NCBI GenBank assembly: GCA_007753675.1 | Contig: CP036432.1 | Span: 7,318,233 to 7,382,232 of the forward strand | DNA length: 64,000 nucleotides | DNA from: Stieleria magnilauensis | GTDB taxonomy: Bacteria; Planctomycetota; Planctomycetia; Pirellulales; Pirellulaceae | Direction of reading: 5' to 3' | In this document: positions 1-7,930 of the stretch, piece after piece | Numbering within the stretch: the stretch's first letter is position 1 | Layout of the letters: every line of letters begins with the position of its first letter | The notes under the pieces: model-generated | Databases searched by the model: none | Told to the model about the DNA's origin: nothing | Seen by the model: only the letters and a program-made list of their open reading frames with translations | Program-made: the position numbers and the translations under genes

Positions 1-1
1 G

Positions 2-3000
2 ACCGAAGGCGTTTATATCCCCGCGGGAACGGGAACCCTGGATCTGAAATCGATCTACGACGCCCACATCCAGCCGCTGGTCCGCGGAGAATTGTCCACC
101 GAAGGTCGCGCGATCCGGCGCGATGCGTTCCAGTGGCTGATCCTGGCCGGGCTGATCCTGCTGGTCGCCGCCGTCGTCCTGGGCCACCGCCGTGCTGCCG
201 ATGCGATCGTACAGCCAGACGGACTGCCGGATGGAAAGCGGGAAGTACCGCAGCAAGCAACGCCGAACGATGCGGCCGCGAAAGTCGCGTTGGTGCTGCT
301 GATCACAGCGACGCTGTCTCCCGGTACCGCGATCGCCGACCAAACCGCAACCGATCAATCCGCACCGGCGATCGCTCCAGCGGACAACGCGTTAGACAAC
401 GAGGCGACCGACGCAGTCGCGATCGTCGACGCCGACGAACCGATGGACGCTCGGGAAAGCTACAACCGAGGACTCGATCGGCTGAGTGGCGATTTGGATG
501 AAGCCGAACGTTTGCTCAGCCAAGCCCGTCGAGACGCCGGCAGCGACGGTGAAGTTCGGTTTCGGGCGACGTACAACCTGGGCTGGGTCGAAATCAACCG
601 CGCCGATGCAATCATCGAAGAAGAACCCGAACAGGCGCTCCAACATCTGCAACGAGCCGCGGGGTGGTTCCGAGACGCGATCCGATTGCGCAGCGACGCC
701 GACGACGCACGTCACAATCTGGAAGTCGTTCTACTGCGAATCACGCAACTCCGCGATCAACTGATGAAACAGGACGATCAAGACCTGACGGCCCAATTGG
801 ACGCCTTGATCGCCGCTCAACGCCAGACCATCAGCAATCTCCGCGCGCTCGTCCAACAGATTGCCGAGAGCGACGATCCAAACATCGCTGATCAGCACCG
901 AACATCGTTCCAACGATTGGCCATCGATCAACGCGTCGCACTGTCGGACCTGCAGGGTTTGGTCGAACAGGCTGCCGGCGAATTGGAAACATTGGAATCC
1001 AAAGCAGAATCCGAACGAACACCGGAAGAAAACATCCGTATCGCACAACTGGCCAGTTTATTGAGCTACCTGAACCAGGGCAGCCAACGGATCGGTCAAT
1101 CTCGCAGCCAACTTCGTCGCCGTCAGGCATCACGCGGGTTTCGCCGCGCCGCGACGGCATTGAACCAATTGAAACGCGCCCGCGATCAACTGCGCCAGCC
1201 GTTGGAAATCTTGGACGCTCTTTCGAGAGACATCACCGAGACGGCACAGCACACCGCACTCAAGGCGATGGAAAGCCGAGGGATCGGCGGACAAGACGAT
1301 TCACCTGTGATCCCCCGATGGATCGATCAGGAGTTCTTAGCCGACTCCCAAGCCGATCTGACCGGCCGCACCGAAGAGCTGACCAACCGGCTTGCGGCCG
1401 GCCTGGACAGCACCTCCCAAGACGATGCAGCAGCCGACATCGACGCCGAGCAACAAGCGTTTTTTGAGAAACTCAGCCGGGCAATGCCGCACCTGAACGC
1501 GGCCACCGATGCGTTGAAGACCGCGGACGAGAAACTTGCCTTCCCCGATTACGCCGCCGCAAGCGAACAGCAGGTCAATGCGCTCAAAGAATTGCAACGG
1601 GCACGGGAACAGTTTGCGGACTTGAAAACCCTGATCGAATTGGCCTACGCCGGTGAACAGGAAATCGGTGCTGCGTTGGCGGAACTGATCGGTCAACCGG
1701 AGACGGCTGAATCACCGGCTTCCGAATCAGCAGCTTCCGAATCACCGTCCGCCGAGGCACTGCCCGCCGACGCCGTGAAACAGCTCGTCGATTTCATCAG
1801 CGAGCGTCAGGCGGAAAACCTGCGACGCATGCAACGGTTGCGAGACGAGATTGTCGCCGAGACCGCCAAAGCTCAAGCCTCGCAAGACGAATCCGCCGAA
1901 CAAGAATCGGCCGATCCAGCAAGCGATGAACCGTCTCAGGAGATGCAACGACTCACCCTTGCCATGCAACTGGCCGAACGCGCGAGCGAACAGATGAACG
2001 CCGTCGTCGCGAATTTACCAGACGAGAACGCTGGCAAGCCCACAGAGCCTCCCCTAGTAGCGGAAGGGCGCAAGCCCTCCGGTCCCCCACAGGCCCCGCC
2101 TTCCACAGAGCCTCCCCTAGTAGCGGAAGGGCGCAAGCCCTCCGGTCCCCCACAGGCCCCGCCTTCCACAGATCCGCCCCTGGTAGCGGAAGGGCGCAAG
2201 CCCTCCGGTCCCCCACAGGCCCCGCCTTCCACAGATCCTCCCCTGGTAGCGGAAGGGCGCAAGCCCTCCGGTCCGCCCCAGGCCCCGCCTTCCACAGATC
2301 CTCCCCTGGTAGCGGAAGGGCGCAAGCCCTCCGGTCCGCCCCAGGCCCCGCCTTCTGAAACGCCGCAACCCTACGCACTCTCCCAAACCCATGCCGAAGC
2401 AGCCATCGAGACGCTGCAGGATCTTCGTCGCCTGTTCTTTTCGATCGTCGAACACCTGCGAGAAACCGCGCAGCGTCAGGCCGGGATCAACGACGAAACC
2501 GAGCAAATGGCTGCTCTGCAATCAGAATCAGACTCCGAACGCCAACGCGCCGATGCAGCCGAGTTGGCGTCACGACAAAATGATCTGTCCGAGATTGCCG
2601 GGCAGATCGCATCCGCGTTAGAACAGCTGGCCGATGCATCGACAGATCCGCCGGCCGACCCCGGCGGACAAGCGGCTCCCGTCGATCCCCAGCAACAAGA
2701 AATGATCCAGCAGAACGCCGAAAAAGCAAAGAAAGCAGCCGGGCTGGTCAGGGAATCCACCCAACAGATGGACAAGGCATCGGAACAACTCAGCCGTGAG
2801 GATCCACAAATCGACCAAGCGCGACCGCCGCAGGACCTGGCGCTCGAAAAGTTGATCGAAGCGCTGCGAGAACTGCAACCGCCGCAGCAAGACCAATCGA
2901 ATCAGCAGCAGAACCAACAGCAGCAACAACAAGACCAACAGCAACAGCAGTCCGACCAGAACCAACCCCAAGAGCAGAACGAAGAACAAGACGCGCAAAT

Positions 3001-3109
3001 GGATCCGTCACGCGTTTTGCAAGCCGTCCGAGACCGTGAAGCGCAACGACGGCGTGAGCGGGACCAGCGTCAGCGCGCCGGACAGATACCGGTGGAAAAG
3101 GATTGGTGA
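2..3109 (+). CDS. BatB/BatC-like aerotolerance protein (VWA tail + TPR), 5' end outside window
   Basis: The frame is open to the window edge, so the N-terminus is missing. The first ~40 residues look like the end of a von Willebrand A domain, followed by a membrane helix (WLILAGLILLVAAVVLG), a second hydrophobic stretch like a BatC signal (AAKVALVLLITATLSP), a TPR-like region, long alpha-helical coiled segments, a proline-rich repeat block and a Gln-rich tail ending VEKDW, an ending typical of BatC. In the Bat system BatB and BatC are usually separate membrane and periplasmic proteins; here they appear fused. The next gene, batD, starts inside its stop codon (TGATG). A TTG at 92 is a possible internal start but would remove the VWA tail, so I do not favour it. 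Family call is by sequence pattern; exact Bat letter is inferred. Confidence 0.8.
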   Translation, partial: TEGVYIPAGTGTLDLKSIYDAHIQPLVRGELSTEGRAIRRDAFQWLILAGLILLVAAVVLGHRRAADAIVQPDGLPDGKREVPQQATPNDAAAKVALVLLITATLSPGTAIADQTATDQSAPAIAPADNALDNEATDAVAIVDADEPMDARESYNRGLDRLSGDLDEAERLLSQARRDAGSDGEVRFRATYNLGWVEINRADAIIEEEPEQALQHLQRAAGWFRDAIRLRSDADDARHNLEVVLLRITQLRDQLMKQDDQDLTAQLDALIAAQRQTISNLRALVQQIAESDDPNIADQHRTSFQRLAIDQRVALSDLQGLVEQAAGELETLESKAESERTPEENIRIAQLASLLSYLNQGSQRIGQSRSQLRRRQASRGFRRAATALNQLKRARDQLRQPLEILDALSRDITETAQHTALKAMESRGIGGQDDSPVIPRWIDQEFLADSQADLTGRTEELTNRLAAGLDSTSQDDAAADIDAEQQAFFEKLSRAMPHLNAATDALKTADEKLAFPDYAAASEQQVNALKELQRAREQFADLKTLIELAYAGEQEIGAALAELIGQPETAESPASESAASESPSAEALPADAVKQLVDFISERQAENLRRMQRLRDEIVAETAKAQASQDESAEQESADPASDEPSQEMQRLTLAMQLAERASEQMNAVVANLPDENAGKPTEPPLVAEGRKPSGPPQAPPSTEPPLVAEGRKPSGPPQAPPSTDPPLVAEGRKPSGPPQAPPSTDPPLVAEGRKPSGPPQAPPSTDPPLVAEGRKPSGPPQAPPSETPQPYALSQTHAEAAIETLQDLRRLFFSIVEHLRETAQRQAGINDETEQMAALQSESDSERQRADAAELASRQNDLSEIAGQIASALEQLADASTDPPADPGGQAAPVDPQQQEMIQQNAEKAKKAAGLVRESTQQMDKASEQLSREDPQIDQARPPQDLALEKLIEALRELQPPQQDQSNQQQNQQQQQQDQQQQQSDQNQPQEQNEEQDAQMDPSRVLQAVRDREAQRRRERDQRQRAGQIPVEKDW
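2042..2356. repeat. five in-frame 63-base repeats in batB/C
   Basis: Five tandem copies of a 63-base unit, each encoding 21 residues that begin (T/S)(E/D)PPLVAEGRKPSG and end APPS. Each unit contains the half-palindrome TAGCGGAAGGGCGCAAGCCC, the same word that begins the intergenic palindromes at 30988, 39625 and 41062. Copies differ by only a few bases. The block lies in a low-complexity linker between helical regions. Confidence 0.95.
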
Positions 3110-5124
3110 TGCCCATGAACTTGCAAGTCAACAACGAACCGAAAGCAAACTTCGTCGCGATGTCCACTCCGGCGCGGCCCGCTATCGCCATCGCGACGTG
3201 CGCCAAAGCGTGGAGCCCCCGCCGTCTCACGCTAGCAGCGGCGCAGTCAGTCCTGCTCCGCAGCTTGCTCACCTCGACAATGGTCCTGCTGTGGTGGGCG
3301 ACATCTGCCGCTGCGCAAGACGTGAACGTCCAGGTGGCGACCGAAGAGCCACCACACTATGTCGGCGTCAGCGTGATCGTTCAGTTGACCGTCGATGGAC
3401 TGGAAGCAGATCCGCAACCGCAATGCGTCGCCGAGTCCTCCTCGCCGGACGTACGGGTTCGATTGGCCGGGATCAGTCCGCGAATCGTTCAACGCATGTT
3501 TCAGTCGGGCACCCAGATTCGACGAATTCAACAAGTCACCCACACCATCCAATTTCGCGTCACGGCCAACCAACCGGGAGACTACGAAATTGGCCCGTTC
3601 GTGATCACCCAAGGCAATACCGAAAAGCGCGTGGACGCGATCACGATGTCTTTCGCCGAAGTCCCGACGACGGACGACATGCGGATCCAATTGCAACTGC
3701 CCGAATCCGCTTATCCCGATCAACGCGTTCCCGTCACGATTCAGTGGTGGTTCGCTGGCGACACCGACAACGTCAATCAGCTCCGAATCGATGGGACGAT
3801 GTTGGACGAATTCCGATTCGCCCCCGACCGCACGCCTGAGCGGGGCGGATCACGATTGCCGATCGAGACCGAGGAGGGCACGATCGCATTGGCAGCCACG
3901 GCGGAACGCAAAACCGTCGACGGCACGGAATTCACCGTCGTTTCGGCACAGCGGACATTGATCCCGAACCGGCCGGGTACGTACGAGATCGCGCCGATCA
4001 CCGCGACGATCCAGTGGGTCACGCAGTGGGACCAGCGTCGGCGATCCCCGTTCGGTGATTTCGGGATCGGCGGTTCGCTGCTGGAAGAAGCCTTCGGCGG
4101 TCGCCGTCGTCCGGCGAAAGTCGAGTTATTTCGCGCCGAAGGCGAACCGTTGACGTTCGAAGTCAAACCGTTTCCCAGCCAAGGCCGTCCGGAAAGCTTT
4201 TCGGGGGCCGTCGGGAACGGGTTTTCTCTCGATGTCTCCGCCGATCGCACTGTTGTTCGAGTCGGCGACCCGATTCGTTTGACGCTGCATCTGCGTGGGG
4301 ATGGGAATATCGAAGGTGCGACGCTGCCACCGCTGTCCGCCGATGGTGGTTTGGATCCCGGGCACTTCCGATTGCCCGAAGGCGACGTGACCGGCGTTCT
4401 GCAGGACGATCAAGACGGCAAGCAGTTTGTCGTCTCGGTCCGCGTACTCGATGAGAGCATCAACGAAATTCCGTCGATCGCTTATTCATGGTTTGACGCC
4501 GAAAAAGAACGTTACCAAACCACTCGATCCGAGCCGATCGCGCTGCGTGTGATGCCGGCACAAGTCGTCGGAGCGGACGCGGTCGTCAGCAGTCAATCCG
4601 CTCCCTCACCGAACGACACCGTAGCCAACGATCCAACCGCCCAATCAGCTCGCTCGAGCGGTCCGCGCAGTTTTTCGCTCAGCGGTGCCGACTTGGCGAT
4701 CGAACGTGATCCGCAGCGTTTGCTGACGGGATCCACCAGCCTGCTGGCCCGTCCGTCATTGCAAGTTGCCGGATACGCTTTGGGATCGCTGTGCCTGATC
4801 GTCGCCCTGGTCGATCGAAAGCGGCGTCAAGTCGACCCTGCGATTCGGCAAGCGTCGGCTGTCGTGCGGACACAACGGGGACGCATTGCCGCGGCCGAAC
4901 GGTTACCGGAAAAGCAAGCCGCCAAACAGATCGCCGAAGCACTCCGCGTGGCCCATCTCGAAATTCCCGAGACGGACCGTTCAGCCATCCAACCGATCAT
5001 TGCCGAGTGCGAAGCGATCGCTTACAAGCCCGGTGACGACGCCGATGCAAGGATTTCGCCGGACCTGTTGGGTCGCGCCTTGGCAGCCATCGACTCCCTG
5101 AAACCAAGCCACTCCACTGCATGA
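3109..5124 (+). CDS. batD: BatD-like oxygen tolerance protein
   Basis: A 671-residue exported protein. A signal-like hydrophobic segment (LLRSLLTSTMVLLWWATSAAAQ, residues ~45-66) is followed by repeated beta-sandwich-like regions typical of BatD, then a single C-terminal membrane helix (LQVAGYALGSLCLIVALV) and a short basic cytoplasmic tail. BatD belongs to the Bacteroides aerotolerance (bat) system, thought to act at the cell envelope in stress tolerance; the biochemical role is not settled. The ATG at 3109 overlaps the preceding stop by one base; ATGs at 3115 and 3160 are alternatives, and the last gives a more usual signal peptide length. Its stop overlaps the start of batE by four bases (ATGA). 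Confidence 0.85.
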   Translation: MPMNLQVNNEPKANFVAMSTPARPAIAIATCAKAWSPRRLTLAAAQSVLLRSLLTSTMVLLWWATSAAAQDVNVQVATEEPPHYVGVSVIVQLTVDGLEADPQPQCVAESSSPDVRVRLAGISPRIVQRMFQSGTQIRRIQQVTHTIQFRVTANQPGDYEIGPFVITQGNTEKRVDAITMSFAEVPTTDDMRIQLQLPESAYPDQRVPVTIQWWFAGDTDNVNQLRIDGTMLDEFRFAPDRTPERGGSRLPIETEEGTIALAATAERKTVDGTEFTVVSAQRTLIPNRPGTYEIAPITATIQWVTQWDQRRRSPFGDFGIGGSLLEEAFGGRRRPAKVELFRAEGEPLTFEVKPFPSQGRPESFSGAVGNGFSLDVSADRTVVRVGDPIRLTLHLRGDGNIEGATLPPLSADGGLDPGHFRLPEGDVTGVLQDDQDGKQFVVSVRVLDESINEIPSIAYSWFDAEKERYQTTRSEPIALRVMPAQVVGADAVVSSQSAPSPNDTVANDPTAQSARSSGPRSFSLSGADLAIERDPQRLLTGSTSLLARPSLQVAGYALGSLCLIVALVDRKRRQVDPAIRQASAVVRTQRGRIAAAERLPEKQAAKQIAEALRVAHLEIPETDRSAIQPIIAECEAIAYKPGDDADARISPDLLGRALAAIDSLKPSHSTA

Positions 5125-6371
5125 TGCGGCCGATCGCTCTTCTGTTCGTCTTGATCCAAGTCCTTTGCGGCGTGGCAACGTCTGTGGCTGGAGACACTGC
5201 GCCCGGTGCGACTTACTTTGGCACTGATGGTGCTAGCGGAACGGCGCAAGCCGTCCGGTACCGACTCGACAACATCCTGGCAGACCGGAGGGCTCGCTCC
5301 CTACCGCTAACAATAAGTGGTAGCGGAACGGCGCGAGCCGTCCGGTTCCGGCTCGACAACATCCTGGCAGACCGGAGGGCTCGCGCCCTACCGCTAACAA
5401 TAAGTGCTAGCGGAACGGCGAGAGCCGTCCGGTACCGGCTCGATAACATCCTGCCAGACCGGAGGGCTCGCGCCCTACCGCTAACAATAAGTGCTAGCGG
5501 AACGGCGCGAGCCGTCCGCTTCCGGCTCGACAACATCCTGGCAGACCGGAGGGCTCGCGCCCTACCGCTCACAATAAGCACTCCGATTGGAATGAACGTA
5601 CGTGGCTTTGACACTGCGTCCGCGGCCGGGGACACCTTGCAGCGGGCGATCCAGGCGTACCGGTCGGCCCTGGACGAGGTGCAGCGCGATCGACGTTTGG
5701 AATCCTTTTCCCGCGCCGAAACCCTGTTCACGCAAGTGATTGCTGACCAACGGTCTCGAACGCCGAATCAGCTGCCGAGTGCCGACCTGTATTTCAACCA
5801 GGGAAACGCGGCCTTGGGAGCGGAACATCTTGGTGCCGCAATCCTGGCCTATCGGCGTGCCTTGGCGATCGCACCCAATCATCGGCGTGCGCGCCAGAAC
5901 CTCGAATTCGCCCGCACGTTGCTGCCCGATTGGGTTCCCGTTCCGGAAGGAGATGCGATTTCATTTGGATCCTTCTTTGATTGGATGCAAACGATTCGGG
6001 CCGGCCAGTGGAACGGAATCGCCGCGATCATGTTTTTGCTGGCGATGGCACTGGCGGCGTTTTATTTGCGAACGGACAAGACCGTGGCACGCAATTTGGC
6101 CGTCGTGCTTCTGATCGTCTGGATCGGCGTGCTCGCACGATCCTGGATGCATCGAAGTGATGCGACCGAGAGGATCGCGGTGGTGATTCTTCCCGAAGTC
6201 ACCGCGCGGTCGGCCGATTCGATCCATTCGCCGGCAACGTTTCGCGAACCCTTGCCCGGCGGCGTGGAAGTCACCGTGGTGGAGGACCGCGACGAGTGGG
6301 TGCGAGTGCAATTGTCCGATGGCCGCGAAGCCTGGCTGCCGGCATCGGCCATCGAAATCGTGGAACCGTAG
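5121..6371 (+). CDS. batE: BatE-like protein: TPR, two membrane helices, SH3
   Basis: A 416-residue protein. A signal peptide (MMRPIALLFVLIQVLCGVATSVAG) is followed by four tandem 29-residue repeats that are translated palindromic DNA, then TPR motifs (SADLYFNQGNAALGAEHLGA and following), two membrane helices (WNGIAAIMFLLAMALAAFY; NLAVVLLIVWIGVLAR) and a C-terminal SH3-like domain (VTVVEDRDEWVRVQLSDGRE). TPR + helices + SH3 is the layout of BatE. The repeat block adds about 115 residues directly after the signal peptide, where family members normally go straight to the TPR part. It ends the operon; the next gene is convergent. Confidence 0.82.
   Translation: MMRPIALLFVLIQVLCGVATSVAGDTAPGATYFGTDGASGTAQAVRYRLDNILADRRARSLPLTISGSGTARAVRFRLDNILADRRARALPLTISASGTARAVRYRLDNILPDRRARALPLTISASGTARAVRFRLDNILADRRARALPLTISTPIGMNVRGFDTASAAGDTLQRAIQAYRSALDEVQRDRRLESFSRAETLFTQVIADQRSRTPNQLPSADLYFNQGNAALGAEHLGAAILAYRRALAIAPNHRRARQNLEFARTLLPDWVPVPEGDAISFGSFFDWMQTIRAGQWNGIAAIMFLLAMALAAFYLRTDKTVARNLAVVLLIVWIGVLARSWMHRSDATERIAVVILPEVTARSADSIHSPATFREPLPGGVEVTVVEDRDEWVRVQLSDGREAWLPASAIEIVEP
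5235..5579. repeat. four in-frame 87-base palindromic repeats in batE
   Basis: Four tandem units of 87 bases (units start 5235, 5322, 5409, 5496). Each has a left arm AGCGGAACGGCGCGAGCCGT and a right arm GGAGGGCTCGCGCCCTACCG around CTCGACAACATCCTGG. The same arms form stand-alone intergenic palindromes at 39625-39695 and 41062-41143. The unit length is a multiple of three and gives SGTARAVRYRLDN...ARALPLTIS in every copy. The minus strand is also open across the block. Confidence 0.95.
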
Positions 6372-6420
6372 CGGACGCGGCCAAGGCGTTCGGCACCGCC
6401 CCGTCCCGAACGAAACTTTT

Positions 6421-6460
6421 GGCGGCCTGTCGATTGAGCGGTATTGACCGACAGCCCGCC
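6421..6460. other. imperfect hairpin between convergent genes
   Basis: GGCGGCCTGTCG and CGACAGCCCGCC pair with one mismatch around a 16-base loop, between the ends of batE and the convergent DUF1501 gene. There is no T-run on either side in the right place, so a terminator role is only a possibility. Confidence 0.35.
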
Positions 6461-6523
6461 AGCCCACGGACGGCAATTCAACGTCTCCGCCTGAGCCCAA
6501 CCGATGCGACGTGTCTTAATCGA

Positions 6524-7927
6524 TCACGCCAGCACCTTTTCGACCACGTTGCCGTGCACATTGGTCAGCCGAAAGTGAAACCCTTTGTAGCGAAACGTCA
6601 GCCGTTTGTGGTTGATCCCCAGCAGGTGCAACACCGTCGCGTGAAAATCGTGGACATGGAAAGGATCTTCCGTTGCGGTGAATCCGAAATCATCGGTCAC
6701 ACCGTAGCTGCATCCCGGTTTGACGCCGCCGCCGGCCATCCATAACGGACCGCTTTTGGTGTGATGATCGCGTCCGCTCCCTCCCTGAGACATCGGCGTG
6801 CGACCGAATTCGCCGCCCCAAATCACAAGTGTGTCTTCCAACATGCCACGTTGTTTTAGATCTTTCAGCAAGGCCGCACATCCTTGATCGACCTCCTTCG
6901 TTCGCGCCGTGATACCTTTGACGACACCGCTGTGATGATCCCATCCGGTATGATAAAGCTGGATGAAGCGGACGCCCCGCTCGGCCATCCGGCGTGCCAT
7001 CAAACAATTGGAGCCAAAGCTGCCATCGGGTTTTTCATCGACGCCGTAGAGCTTTCGCGTGGTCACCGACTCTGAAGCGAACTCGGCCAATTCCGGTACA
7101 CTGGTCTGCATTTGAAAGGCCAGTTCATACTGATTGATCCGGGTCAAGATCTCGGGATCATCGACCTGATCATGGTAGAGTCGATTCAGCGATTCGATCG
7201 ATCGGATCGTTTCGGCTTGACTGGTCGCGTTGATGCCACTGGGAGATTTGAGATAGTTCAGCGGTTGCTCACTGCCGTAGAATTCCACGCCTTGATGTTT
7301 GCCCGGCAAGAACCCGTTGTGCCACGCCGTGGTCGGAATGGGTTGGCCCAAGGGACCACTTCGCATGACCACAAAGCTTGGTAAATCGTCTGTCTCGGCG
7401 CCCAAACCGTAGGACAACCAGGAACCCATGCTCGGTCGTCCCGCGATACTGAACCCCGTGTTCATGAAGGTGTGCGCGGGGTCATGATTGACCTGATCGG
7501 TTTGCAAGGTGCGAACCACGCAAAGATCGTCGGCGACCGTCTGAAGATGCGGCAACAGGTTGGAGATTTTTTGGCCGGATCTGCCACACGGCTTGAATCC
7601 GACGTCTGTCCCGAAACATTTGAGCGCCTCGTATTGAAGAAAGGCCAGCTTCACGCCATCGGTCAACGACTTTGGAATCGCTTTCCCGTTGAGTTCGCGG
7701 AGCATGGGTTTGTCGTCAAACGTTTCGAACTGACTCGGCCCCCCAGACATGTACAGGTAAATCACTCGCTTGGCTTTGGGCGGATGATTCGGAAACGAAA
7801 GCTGCGACGAGGATGCGGCGGACGTTGACTCGCCGAGCATCGACCCGAGCGCCATCGCGGCGATACCGCCGGCGGACCGCCCAAAGAAATGGCGGCGTGT
7901 CACATCCAAAATGGCAGAATGATTCAT
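6524..7927 (-). CDS. DUF1501 domain-containing protein (first pair)
   Basis: A 467-residue protein with a twin-arginine-like N-terminus (RRHFFGRSAGGIAAMALG), so probably exported folded. The body has family hallmarks: YLYMSGGPSQFETFD near the start, HDPAHTFMNTG, GGEFGRTPMSQGGSGRDHH and a C-terminal NVHGNVVEKVLA. DUF1501 proteins have an alkaline-phosphatase/sulfatase-like fold and in planctomycetes are almost always paired with a PSCyt/DUF1553 gene; their substrate is unknown. Here the partner gene ends 3 bases upstream, so they are surely co-transcribed. Two paralogues lie at 14981 and 31291. Confidence 0.93.
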   Translation of the reverse strand: MNHSAILDVTRRHFFGRSAGGIAAMALGSMLGESTSAASSSQLSFPNHPPKAKRVIYLYMSGGPSQFETFDDKPMLRELNGKAIPKSLTDGVKLAFLQYEALKCFGTDVGFKPCGRSGQKISNLLPHLQTVADDLCVVRTLQTDQVNHDPAHTFMNTGFSIAGRPSMGSWLSYGLGAETDDLPSFVVMRSGPLGQPIPTTAWHNGFLPGKHQGVEFYGSEQPLNYLKSPSGINATSQAETIRSIESLNRLYHDQVDDPEILTRINQYELAFQMQTSVPELAEFASESVTTRKLYGVDEKPDGSFGSNCLMARRMAERGVRFIQLYHTGWDHHSGVVKGITARTKEVDQGCAALLKDLKQRGMLEDTLVIWGGEFGRTPMSQGGSGRDHHTKSGPLWMAGGGVKPGCSYGVTDDFGFTATEDPFHVHDFHATVLHLLGINHKRLTFRYKGFHFRLTNVHGNVVEKVLA

Positions 7928-7930
7928 GGT

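Noticed and set aside
1936..2521. Minus-strand ORFs over the 63-base repeats
   Set aside because: Antisense frames are open because of repeat composition; the plus-strand BatB/C frame is supported over its whole length.
5213..5731. Minus-strand ORF opposite the batE repeats
   Set aside because: Shadow of the palindromic units; no start context or family.
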